A stretch of 8,211 bases of DNA from Candidatus Bathyarchaeota archaeon B63 (GTDB lineage Archaea > Thermoproteota > Bathyarchaeia > Bathyarchaeales > DTEX01): NCBI GenBank assembly GCA_001593845.1, contig LUCF01000030.1, positions 1 through 8,211 of the forward strand, in the 5' to 3' direction. A program made the translations under genes and the position numbers. Shown here piece by piece: positions 1 through 5,363 of the stretch. Under the pieces are notes generated by a model that was not told where the DNA came from, ran no database searches, and saw only the letters and a program-made list of their open reading frames with translations. Position 1 is the stretch's first letter, and the number at the start of each line of letters is the position of its first letter.

Positions 1-219
1 ATCCGTAACATCTAAGCCCCGCTTCTTCCTCGCCGCTATCTTGTATCCAAGCTCGTTTCGCCTTCTTCTGTACTCGTTCATCTCTGTCTGAAGCAACCTC
101 CAAGCCTTATCCGCCTCTATGAACTCATCCAGTAGAACGAGGATTTCGGGGTCTCCCCTCCTCTTAAGGTTCTCCCTTACGTATTCCGGATTCTTTCTGA
201 TCAGGTTCACGTCGATCAT
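1..219 (-). CDS. serS: Seryl-tRNA synthetase, N-terminal fragment (runs off the left edge)
   Basis: An open frame starts at an ATG read from base 219 and continues without a stop for 73 codons to the window edge. The protein opens MIDVNLIRKNPEYVRENLKR, the characteristic beginning of class II seryl-tRNA synthetase, followed by a charged helical stretch with many Arg, Lys and Glu residues. In this family that region is the long antiparallel coiled-coil arm that grips the variable arm of tRNA-Ser; the catalytic domain that charges tRNA-Ser with serine lies outside the window. The start is supported by the family N-terminus and by a TATA-like box about 45 bp upstream. The gene is divergent from the S3Ae gene and so has its own promoter. 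No strong Shine-Dalgarno is seen; a GGGG run lies inside a palindrome just before the ATG. The assignment is firm for the N-terminal arm, and nothing can be said about the active site. Confidence 0.93.
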   Translation of the reverse strand, partial: MIDVNLIRKNPEYVRENLKRRGDPEILVLLDEFIEADKAWRLLQTEMNEYRRRRNELGYKIAARKKRGLDVTD

Positions 220-221
220 TA

Positions 222-235
222 CCAGAGGCCCCTGG
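222..235. repeat. 14-bp imperfect palindrome in the serS leader
   Basis: CCAGAGGCCCCTGG matches its own reverse complement at 12 of 14 positions; the mismatched pair is 226/231. It ends two bases upstream of the serS ATG and would make up most of the short predicted 5' leader. The only purine-rich run that could act as a ribosome site is inside it. It could be an operator, a small RNA hairpin or chance. Confidence 0.45.
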
Positions 236-260
236 CATCCAAGATAATCTCGACTGTTCA

Positions 261-270
261 ATATAAATTT
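261..270 (-). promoter_or_regulatory. TATA-box promoter of serS
   Basis: Read on the minus strand this is AAATTTATAT, a classic archaeal TATA box. It lies about 45 bp upstream of the serS ATG, so transcription should begin near 240 and leave a leader of about 20 nt. The same ten bases occur as the predicted rps8e promoter at 5338-5347, which strengthens the call. Confidence 0.7.
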
Positions 271-294
271 ACAATCGGCCCGGCTGCTTCTTCG

Positions 295-309
295 CTAAAC
301 CTTTTAATA
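295..309 (+). promoter_or_regulatory. BRE/TATA promoter of the S3Ae gene
   Basis: CTAAACC followed by TTTTAATA (302-309) resembles an archaeal TFB-recognition element plus TATA box. It is about 45 bp upstream of the S3Ae GTG, which places transcription start near 330 and a leader of about 24 nt carrying a GAGG ribosome site (342-345). It is back to back with the serS promoter without overlapping it. Confidence 0.65.
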
Positions 310-353
310 GTTGTGCCTTGTCAATTATTTGAGTCTGCTGTGAGGAAGGCGAA

Positions 354-995
354 GTGTCGAGGAGAGGGCGTGTAAGAGACAAGTGGCGCAGCAAGAGATG
401 GTACACGGTGTTGGCGCCGGAGTATTTCGGAAGTGTCGAGATAGGCTCGATCGTCGCTGATGATCCTCAGAAGCTCATCGGCCGGACCGTTGAGTCCACG
501 CTTTATGATGTGACGGAGGATTTCGCTCATCAATACTTGAAGATGTACTTTCAGATAATCGATGTGGAGGGTAGAAGAGCCCTAACTATGTTTAAGGGGC
601 ATGAATACTCAAGGGACTACTTGCGAAGCCTGGTTAGGCGGAGAACGACGAGGATAGACTGCATAACGGACGTAACGACGAGGGACGGCTACAAACTTCG
701 GGTCTCAGCGGTGGCATTCACTCTTGTCAGGATAAAGACCTCCCAGGAGAGGGAGATACGGGCGATAATGAAGAGGATAATCGAGGAGAAGGCCTCATCC
801 CTGACCTTCGATCAGTTCGTTCAGGAGGCTGTGCTTGGAAAGATAGCGTCGGACATCTATAATGAGGCGAAGAAGATTGTTCCCCTACGCCATGTCGGTG
901 TCAGAAAATCCATGATGCTCTCTAGGCCGCCGGTTGAGGCTGGGAAGGAAGCCCCGGTGGCTGCTGAAGAGGCAGGTCAAACTGTTAAGGTATGA
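354..995 (+). CDS. rps3ae: 30S ribosomal protein S3Ae (eS1)
   Basis: This 213-residue protein is the archaeal/eukaryotic small-subunit protein S3Ae (eS1), which sits on the 30S platform near the mRNA exit. The basic N-terminus with WRSKRWYTVLAPEYFG (residues 11-26) and the stretch LIGRTVESTLYDVTEDF (41-57) are family hallmarks, and the length is normal. A highly basic segment around 88-100 (LVRRRTTR) fits rRNA contact. The last 25 residues are an Ala/Glu/Pro-rich tail of the kind often seen in archaeal ribosomal proteins. The start is GTG at 354, with GAGG eight bases upstream and a TATA box at the expected distance; no in-frame ATG fits the family N-terminus better. It is first in a plus-strand run, 15 bp ahead of the nucleotidyltransferase gene, and is probably co-transcribed with it. 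Confidence 0.96.
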   Translation: MSRRGRVRDKWRSKRWYTVLAPEYFGSVEIGSIVADDPQKLIGRTVESTLYDVTEDFAHQYLKMYFQIIDVEGRRALTMFKGHEYSRDYLRSLVRRRTTRIDCITDVTTRDGYKLRVSAVAFTLVRIKTSQEREIRAIMKRIIEEKASSLTFDQFVQEAVLGKIASDIYNEAKKIVPLRHVGVRKSMMLSRPPVEAGKEAPVAAEEAGQTVKV

Positions 996-1010
996 TAAGA
1001 TTGAGATGAG

Positions 1011-1682
1011 ATGGTTCCCCAAGAATCTCCCCATGATTCTCAATCTTTAAGGAGGAGGGTCGCCAGAGAAGCCGCGTTTCTCATCTATACATCTCAAGAG
1101 AAGGAGTACAAGCAGGCGAAGATCAGGGCCGCTGAGATCTTAGGCGCCAGAGCCCTGCCTTCGAATAGGGAAGTCGCTGAGGAGCTGGACGCCATCGCCG
1201 AGGAGCTTGAGGGTCAGTCAAGGCTTAAGCGCCTCCTGAAGATGCGGAGGGAAGCGTTAGATATCATGGAGTGCTTGGCGGCCTACAGCCCCAGGCTTAT
1301 CGGGAGCGTCTGGAGGGGAACTGTTCACAGGAACAGCGACATCGACATCGTAGTGTACTCCTCGAACCCGGAGGAGGTTATGGAGGAGTTGCGGAAAAAG
1401 GGCTTTCGGGTATCCCAGGTCGAGGAGGCCATCGTGACGAAGAGGGGGAGGAAGGAATCCTCACTCCACATCTCCGTGTCTCTCCCCTCAAGCGACGAGG
1501 CTGAGGTAATCATAAGGGAACCTGACGAGGAAGCCTGCATGGAGAGGTGCGAGATATACGGCGACGTTGTTAGGGGACTAGATATAGATCAGCTTAGGGC
1601 AATCCTGAAGAATGATCCTTACAGGAGATTCATTCCCAATCGTGTTCACCGTGATGTTCATCCCGTGGGCGCTCCCAGATAG
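1011..1682 (+). CDS. Predicted archaeal nucleotidyltransferase (polymerase-beta type fold)
   Basis: This 223-residue protein has an N-terminal helical region (about 12-90, rich in Arg, Glu and Lys) and a central nucleotidyltransferase domain. The signature is GSVWRGTVHRNSDIDI at residues 98-113, the G-S-x(n)-S-D-x-D motif in which D110 and D112 would bind the catalytic metals. The third carboxylate is not obvious; E163 or E165 on the later beta strand are candidates. It resembles the uncharacterised archaeal group I associate with COG2413, whose substrate (RNA end, protein or small molecule) is unknown. The ATG at 1011 is the only possible start: the codon three triplets upstream (1002-1004) is an in-frame TGA, and no start codon lies just downstream. 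Its ribosome site is weak, so translational coupling to S3Ae across the 15-bp gap is plausible. The fold is firm; the function is open. Confidence 0.85.
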   Translation: MVPQESPHDSQSLRRRVAREAAFLIYTSQEKEYKQAKIRAAEILGARALPSNREVAEELDAIAEELEGQSRLKRLLKMRREALDIMECLAAYSPRLIGSVWRGTVHRNSDIDIVVYSSNPEEVMEELRKKGFRVSQVEEAIVTKRGRKESSLHISVSLPSSDEAEVIIREPDEEACMERCEIYGDVVRGLDIDQLRAILKNDPYRRFIPNRVHRDVHPVGAPR

Positions 1683-1700
1683 TCTTTAATGTCCCGCCGG

Positions 1701-1710
1701 CTTATACAAA
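1701..1710 (+). promoter_or_regulatory. Possible TATA box giving a leaderless radical SAM transcript
   Basis: CTTATACAAA lies 17-26 bp before the GTG at 1727. At the usual archaeal spacing, transcription would start at about 1727-1733, on or beside the first codon. No Shine-Dalgarno precedes either the GTG or the nearby ATG (1733), which agrees with leaderless initiation. Read-through from the S3Ae operon is the alternative. Confidence 0.4.
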
Positions 1711-1726
1711 TCAGCCTGCTAGTTGA

Positions 1727-3262
1727 GTGGAAATGGTAGTAGTCCCAGAACTGAATGTCGTAAAGAAGGATTGGAGAAGGGTCGATGTAAAGGTCGCGCT
1801 CTGCTATCCTAATGTTTATAGGGCTGGCATGACGGGCTTAACGGTCAAGCTGCTCTACGCGCTTCTTAATGCACGTCGAGACGTGCTCTGCGAGAGGTTC
1901 TTCATCCCGACGCTGAGGGAGGGCTGGAGAAGCCTAGAGTCCAACCAGCCTCTGAGCAGGTTCGATGTAGCGGCTTTCACCCTCCAGTATGAGGAGGACT
2001 ACCCGAACGTCATCAGGATGATGCTTAAGTCGGGAGTCCCGCCTAGGAGGGAAGACCGAGGTGAAGATGACCCCCTAGTGATCGCTGGGGGGCCATGCGC
2101 AACGGGGAACCCGGAGCCCCTCGCCGACTATGTCGATCTCTTCGTGATAGGCGAGGCTGAGCCGGTCATAGGCCGGATTATCGATTGGGTCAGATCCTCA
2201 GGGAAGCCGAGGAGGGGGATTGAGGAGCTCGCTGATTTAAGGGGGGTCTACGTACCAGGCGTCTCAGACTCAGCCGAGAGGGTCTGGGTCAGAAGCCTCG
2301 ATGAAGCCCCGCATCCCCTGGCGCAGCAGATACCCCTCGTCGATGATGGAAGCCCATACATGCCCGTTTTCGGGAGGGCCTTCACGGTTGAGGCTGTTCG
2401 GGGATGCGGTAGGTCATGCCGCTTCTGCCTGATCGGGCATATCTGGCGTCCGAAGAGGGAGCGGAGCTTAGAGAAGATGCTCTCGATAATCGATGAGGGC
2501 TTGAAGTATACGCCTGTAAGGAAAGTCTCGGTCATCGGCGCAAGCCTATTCGATTATAGGCACCTCGAAGAGCTCTGCGAGTTCATAGTATCCAGGGGCT
2601 TAGAGATCTCAGTCTCCTCTCTCAGCCCAGAGATAATAACGGAGAGGCTGGCGGATTCCCTCGTGAAGGGCGGGCAGAGAACGGTGACCGTTGCTCCTGA
2701 TGCTGCTACCCCGAGGATGAGGAGCGCGATAGGGAAGATGATCGAAGAGGAGGCCCTGAAGGATGCCGCTAGGACCCTCCTGAGCAGGGGGATAAAGCAG
2801 CTGAAGATTTACTTCATGATCGGCTTGCCTGGGGAGACCCCGGAAGACGTCGTCGAGATCGCTGATCTCTCGAAGAGGGTGGCAGACTTGGGTTATGGAT
2901 ACCGATCGGTCCACCTAAGCATAAATCCCCTGATCCCGAAGCCCCACACGCCGTTCCAGCGGATGAAGATCCCCGCAGTCTCGTATCTAAGGGATTCTAT
3001 GAGGCTCATCAAGAAGAGGCTGAGGGGCGACAGGAGGTTCGTCATAGACACACTTGATCCCCGTCACGCCCAGATTCAGACGCTTCTCAGCCTGGGAGAC
3101 CGTGAGGTCGGCAGGGCGATCGAGTTCGTCGCCCGCCACTGTGGAGGCTTAGGATGCTGGCGGCGTGCACTCAAGGAGTGCGGGATCCGCCTGGAGAAGT
3201 ACATAGGCGGGATGGATCCTGAGGCGCCTCTGCCTTGGGATAAGATAAGAATCCATCCATGA
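1727..3262 (+). CDS. B12-binding-like radical SAM protein of unknown substrate
   Basis: This 511-residue radical SAM enzyme belongs to the YgiQ-like COG1032 group. Residues about 20-155 form a Rossmann-like region resembling cobalamin-binding domains (YPNVYRAGMTGLTV near 27-40; IAGGPCATGNPEPLADYVDL at 119-138). The cobalamin DxHxxG motif is absent, so B12 binding is doubtful. Residues about 220-430 form the radical SAM barrel, with cluster cysteines C227, C231 and C234 in CX3CX2C and the later segment YFMIGLPGETPEDV (362-375). The C-terminus, including LPWDKI near 502-507, recalls the bacterial family I know as TIGR03960, but no DUF2344-like partner domain follows. Three extra cysteines (C472, C477, C485) cluster near the end. 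The start is GTG 1727 or ATG 1733, and neither has a ribosome site. It lies 44 bp after the nucleotidyltransferase gene and converges on tfb. The reaction is unknown. Confidence 0.9.
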   Translation: MEMVVVPELNVVKKDWRRVDVKVALCYPNVYRAGMTGLTVKLLYALLNARRDVLCERFFIPTLREGWRSLESNQPLSRFDVAAFTLQYEEDYPNVIRMMLKSGVPPRREDRGEDDPLVIAGGPCATGNPEPLADYVDLFVIGEAEPVIGRIIDWVRSSGKPRRGIEELADLRGVYVPGVSDSAERVWVRSLDEAPHPLAQQIPLVDDGSPYMPVFGRAFTVEAVRGCGRSCRFCLIGHIWRPKRERSLEKMLSIIDEGLKYTPVRKVSVIGASLFDYRHLEELCEFIVSRGLEISVSSLSPEIITERLADSLVKGGQRTVTVAPDAATPRMRSAIGKMIEEEALKDAARTLLSRGIKQLKIYFMIGLPGETPEDVVEIADLSKRVADLGYGYRSVHLSINPLIPKPHTPFQRMKIPAVSYLRDSMRLIKKRLRGDRRFVIDTLDPRHAQIQTLLSLGDREVGRAIEFVARHCGGLGCWRRALKECGIRLEKYIGGMDPEAPLPWDKIRIHP

Positions 3263-3311
3263 ATCGAATGGTCAAGGACACATATATTGTAGAGAGGTAT
3301 AAGAGGCGAGA

Positions 3312-4259
3312 TCAGAGATTCAGGATGAAAAGTAGGCAGTCGACCAGTTCCTTGTACCTGTTTCTTATAGTCACCTCTGTGACCTTCGCGATCTCGGCTA
3401 TCTCCCTCTGCGTCCTCCTCTCCCCCACGAGTACCGAGGCTATATAGCTGGCGGCGGCAGCGATCCCCGTTGGGCCCCTACCTGAGGTTAGCTTCAGCTT
3501 CTTGGCGGTCAGGAGTATAGTATTGGCGATCTCCTCGACCTTCCCCTGCATGGTCAGCTGATTCGAGAATTTTGAGACGTACTGGCTCGCCTTCACTGGG
3601 GGGATGAAGTATCCGAGCTCCTTAACCAAGAATCTGTAGCTCCGGCCCACCTCCCTCTTGTTGATGTTCGAGGCCCTAGCGATCTCGTCCAAGGTGCGGG
3701 CGAGGCCGCACTGCCTACAGGCGATGTAGACGGACGCCGCGCTTATGCTCTGTATGGACCTCCCACGGATGAGATGCTCCTTAACCGCCTTCCTATAGAT
3801 CACGGAAGCCGTCTCCAGGATGTTCCTCGGCAGGGAGAGGTTATTAGCGATCTTTGTGATCTCGGAGAGGGCGAAGGCCAAGTTGCGTTCCATAGCGTCG
3901 GAGACCCTGATGCGTCTCTGCCACTTCCTGAGGCGGTATATCTGGGCCCTCTTTCCGCTGGAGAACTTCTTTCCATACACATCCTGGTCATGCCAATCTA
4001 TCATCGTTGAGAGTCCCTTGTCGTGGATCGTGTATGTCACGGGCGCTCCTGTTCGAGCTCTCTTCTCCTTCTGTTCGTTATCGAATGCCCTCCATTCAGG
4101 CCCGCGATCCGCAATTCTCATATCTATGACGTAGCCGCATTCCATACAGACTATCTCTGCAGAGTCATAGTCCCTCATCAGCCTTGTGCTTCCGCATTCG
4201 GGGCATTGCCTCACATCGAGGATGCTCGGCAGCAGATAGGTCTCATCCTTCTCCTTCAT
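3312..4259 (-). CDS. tfb: Transcription initiation factor B (TFB, archaeal TFIIB)
   Basis: This 315-residue protein is full-length archaeal TFB, which binds TBP at the TATA box, contacts the BRE and recruits RNA polymerase. A zinc ribbon uses C19, C22, C38 and C41 (CX2C-X15-CX2C). The B-reader and B-linker follow at about 50-90, with EWRAFDNEQKEKRARTGAP and HDKGLSTMIDWHD, both close to textbook archaeal sequences. Two cyclin-like repeats occupy about 120-210 and 215-310, and a helix-turn-helix near 281-305 (TQREIAEIAKVTEVTIRNRY) should recognise the BRE. Its ATG overlaps the gar1 stop as ATGA (4256-4259), so translation is probably coupled to gar1. It converges with the radical SAM gene, and no oligo-T terminator is visible in the 49-bp gap. 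No residue looks degenerate; this is probably a general TFB, though other paralogues may exist elsewhere. Confidence 0.97.
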   Translation of the reverse strand: MKEKDETYLLPSILDVRQCPECGSTRLMRDYDSAEIVCMECGYVIDMRIADRGPEWRAFDNEQKEKRARTGAPVTYTIHDKGLSTMIDWHDQDVYGKKFSSGKRAQIYRLRKWQRRIRVSDAMERNLAFALSEITKIANNLSLPRNILETASVIYRKAVKEHLIRGRSIQSISAASVYIACRQCGLARTLDEIARASNINKREVGRSYRFLVKELGYFIPPVKASQYVSKFSNQLTMQGKVEEIANTILLTAKKLKLTSGRGPTGIAAAASYIASVLVGERRTQREIAEIAKVTEVTIRNRYKELVDCLLFILNL

Positions 4260-4513
4260 CTTCTCATTCGACCTCGCCTTCTCCTCTTTGATGGTAATGT
4301 GTACAGCATCCTACCGACGAGCTTGGAGGGCTCTCTGTCCTCGATGTTAACCTCGATGTAGGGGGACCTGATGGGTCCGAAGACATCGTGGACCTTGCCG
4401 ACCGGCTTCCTGCTTTCGTCATATAAAGTCTCGCCGATTTTAGGAGGCTTGGCCGTCTTGATCACCGCTTTTCGGCTGGGACTTATGTGCAGAATGCTTC
4501 CTATCCTTCTCAA
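4256..4513 (-). CDS. gar1: Gar1-like H/ACA ribonucleoprotein subunit
   Basis: This 85-residue protein matches archaeal Gar1, the small beta-barrel subunit of the H/ACA guide RNP. With Cbf5, Nop10 and L7Ae, the RNP converts selected rRNA uridines to pseudouridine; Gar1 binds Cbf5 and helps substrate turnover. The core signature is GKVHDVFGPIRSPYIEV (residues 39-55), followed by LVGRMLY (65-71) and a basic tail (SKRRRRGRMRR) fit for RNA contact. The length is normal for archaea. The start is TTG at 4513: an in-frame TAA lies four codons upstream (4523-4525), no other start fits, and GGAGGT sits 11 nt before it. It shares an ATGA overlap with tfb, an arrangement recalled from other archaea. It probably has its own promoter at 4564-4573. 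Confidence 0.9.
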   Translation of the reverse strand: MRRIGSILHISPSRKAVIKTAKPPKIGETLYDESRKPVGKVHDVFGPIRSPYIEVNIEDREPSKLVGRMLYTLPSKRRRRGRMRR

Positions 4514-4524
4514 AACGGCAAGTT

Positions 4525-4530
4525 ACCTCC
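4525..4530 (-). promoter_or_regulatory. Ribosome binding site deciding the gar1 start
   Basis: GGAGGT on the minus strand is the strongest Shine-Dalgarno match near gar1. It lies 11 nt upstream of the TTG at 4513, slightly longer than usual. A second TTG at 4519-4521 is only three bases away and out of frame, so it is not the gar1 start. Confidence 0.65.
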
Positions 4531-4563
4531 AGAAAATCATAGACGTATGAATGAATTAAACAT

Positions 4564-4573
4564 AATATTTAAG
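4564..4573 (-). promoter_or_regulatory. TATA-box promoter of gar1-tfb
   Basis: On the minus strand this reads CTTAAATATT, directly preceded by an A-rich BRE-like stretch (GAAAAA). It lies about 50 bp upstream of the gar1 TTG, so transcription should start near 4540 with a leader of about 30 nt containing GGAGGT. It is embedded in the inverted repeat at 4566-4591. Confidence 0.65.
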
Positions 4574-4591
4574 TTTTTCTTGTCTTAAATA
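4566..4591. repeat. Perfect 8-bp inverted repeat over the gar1-tfb promoter
   Basis: TATTTAAG (4566-4573) and CTTAAATA (4584-4591) are exact reverse complements separated by 10 bases. One arm coincides with the gar1 TATA box; the other lies immediately upstream of the BRE-like A-run. This could be a dimeric regulator site, a pair of TATA-like elements, or a weak hairpin at the end of the srp19 transcript. Confidence 0.6.
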
Positions 4592-4604
4592 CGGACTCCG
4601 GGTC

Positions 4605-4886
4605 TCAGAGCCTAGCCGCGACTTCCTTCAGAATCTCGCCTTTAGGCTTAACCTTCTTGACGAAGATCAGTCCCCTCTTCTCCCAGGGAAGCCGGGGATA
4701 AGCAGCATCAGGAATCACTCTGTAGGGCATCCCGAGGCTCCTCAGAGTCTTCTCTATCATTTCCAGGGTAGGACGGGGCTTTGCAAGCCTTTTTGGCACC
4801 TTTCTCCCCTCAGACCTTGTCCTCGTAGAATCGAAATAAACGGGCCATAACGCCACCTCATCTCTTCTCCGCATCTCTATGACCAT
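4605..4886 (-). CDS. srp19: Signal recognition particle 19 kDa protein (SRP19)
   Basis: This protein is archaeal SRP19, which binds the tips of 7S RNA helices 6 and 8 and prepares the RNA for SRP54, enabling co-translational targeting of membrane and secreted proteins. The hallmark is WPVYFDSTRTRSEGRKVP (residues 14-31). Basic segments follow (KRLAKPRPT) and it ends in a Lys-rich tail with KKVKPKGEILKEV. The length of 93 residues is typical. An alternative ATG at 4874 gives 89 residues beginning MRRRDEVALWP, which looks closer to the usual family start; GGATGG lies about 8 nt before it, whereas the 4886 ATG has no ribosome site. I favour 4874 slightly. It lies 22-34 nt after rps8e with no promoter between, so the two are co-transcribed. 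Confidence 0.93.
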   Translation of the reverse strand: MVIEMRRRDEVALWPVYFDSTRTRSEGRKVPKRLAKPRPTLEMIEKTLRSLGMPYRVIPDAAYPRLPWEKRGLIFVKKVKPKGEILKEVAARL

Positions 4887-4908
4887 CCGTAAACTGAGAG
4901 TTGTTCCA

Positions 4909-5298
4909 CTATTCCTTAGAGATCAGAACGGCGTTTAGGATCCCTGACTGCCCAGGCCTAGAGGTGACGCGGACGATTCCGAGGGGCGTCTCTAAGACCG
5001 TGCCCTTAGTTATGACGTTTCTCCTATCATAATCCACATTGGCGGGGTTCCTGATCACCCTGGTTATCTCCACCTTCCTCGTCTCGCCTGTCTCGGGGTC
5101 TGAAACGTTGACCCACCTCGTGCTTATCAGGCGGACCTTGAAGTTCCCGCCTCTCCTCCTGTCGAGCTTCGCCTTATGCTCGCCCACAACCGTCTCAGTT
5201 GGGAACGATCCCCTCTCGAATCTCCTCCTCTTCCTGTATGGCCGCCTCTTCCCCCCGGTGGGTTTTCTCTTATGAATGTCGCTATGCCAAGGTGACAT
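4909..5298 (-). CDS. rps8e: 30S ribosomal protein S8e (eS8)
   Basis: This 129-residue protein is archaeal eS8, a small-subunit protein that binds 16S rRNA. It begins with the family N-terminus MSPWHSDIHKRKPTGGKRRP, followed by an Arg/Lys-rich rRNA-binding stretch, and has the conserved RRRGGNFKVRLISTRWVNV (47-65) and NVITKGTVLETPLGIVRVTS (94-113). The length is normal for archaea. The ATG at 5298 is fixed by the conserved N-terminus; GAGGAG lies 11 nt upstream and a TATA box about 45 bp upstream. It heads a two-gene unit with srp19, 65 bp downstream of the scpB stop. The separate promoter suggests that ribosomal expression is partly independent of the condensin operon, though read-through from scpB is possible. 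Confidence 0.96.
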   Translation of the reverse strand: MSPWHSDIHKRKPTGGKRRPYRKRRRFERGSFPTETVVGEHKAKLDRRRGGNFKVRLISTRWVNVSDPETGETRKVEITRVIRNPANVDYDRRNVITKGTVLETPLGIVRVTSRPGQSGILNAVLISKE

Positions 5299-5337
5299 CT
5301 CCGCGTCTTCTCCTCGAACTTGAGGGGGCTTTGATTA

Positions 5338-5347
5338 ATATAAATTT
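5338..5347 (-). promoter_or_regulatory. TATA-box promoter of rps8e-srp19
   Basis: AAATTTATAT on the minus strand, identical to the predicted serS box at 261-270. It lies about 45 bp before the rps8e ATG, in the 65-bp gap after scpB, which puts transcription start near 5316 with a leader of about 18 nt. Confidence 0.7.
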
Positions 5348-5363
5348 AGCGGATGAGCCTCAC

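Noticed and set aside
455..470. CTGATGA resembling a C box of a C/D guide RNA
   Set aside because: It lies in the S3Ae coding region and no properly spaced D box and terminal stem are present; similar TGATGA strings occur by chance in other genes here.
321..533. 70-codon minus-strand frame over the S3Ae start
   Set aside because: It overlaps the conserved S3Ae N-terminus and its promoter leader; there is no independent support.
1051..1058. Strong internal GGAGGAGG resembling a ribosome site inside the nucleotidyltransferase gene
   Set aside because: No ATG, GTG or TTG in the gene's frame follows at usable distance; the bases simply encode consecutive Arg codons.
2609..2914. 101-codon minus-strand open frame opposite the radical SAM gene
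   Set aside because: It lies wholly inside a strongly supported coding region, has no recognisable domain or promoter, and is explained by the codon bias of the plus-strand gene.
3263..3311. Possible terminators in the convergent radical SAM/tfb gap
   Set aside because: No oligo-T run or stable hairpin is visible on either strand in the 49 bp, so no terminator was annotated.
3259..3447. 62-codon plus-strand frame overlapping the radical SAM stop by four bases
   Set aside because: The overlap looks operon-like, but most of the frame is antisense to the conserved end of tfb, and the hydrophobic stretch comes from reading that region in reverse.
4023..4361. 112-codon plus-strand open frame across the tfb/gar1 junction
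   Set aside because: It is antisense to two confidently identified, overlapping genes, and its composition is a shadow of them.
5312..5325. CCTCGAACTTGAGG, a short stem with sequence recalling a tRNA T-arm
   Set aside because: Only four base pairs form and no other tRNA arm is present; it sits at the predicted rps8e transcription start and is probably incidental.
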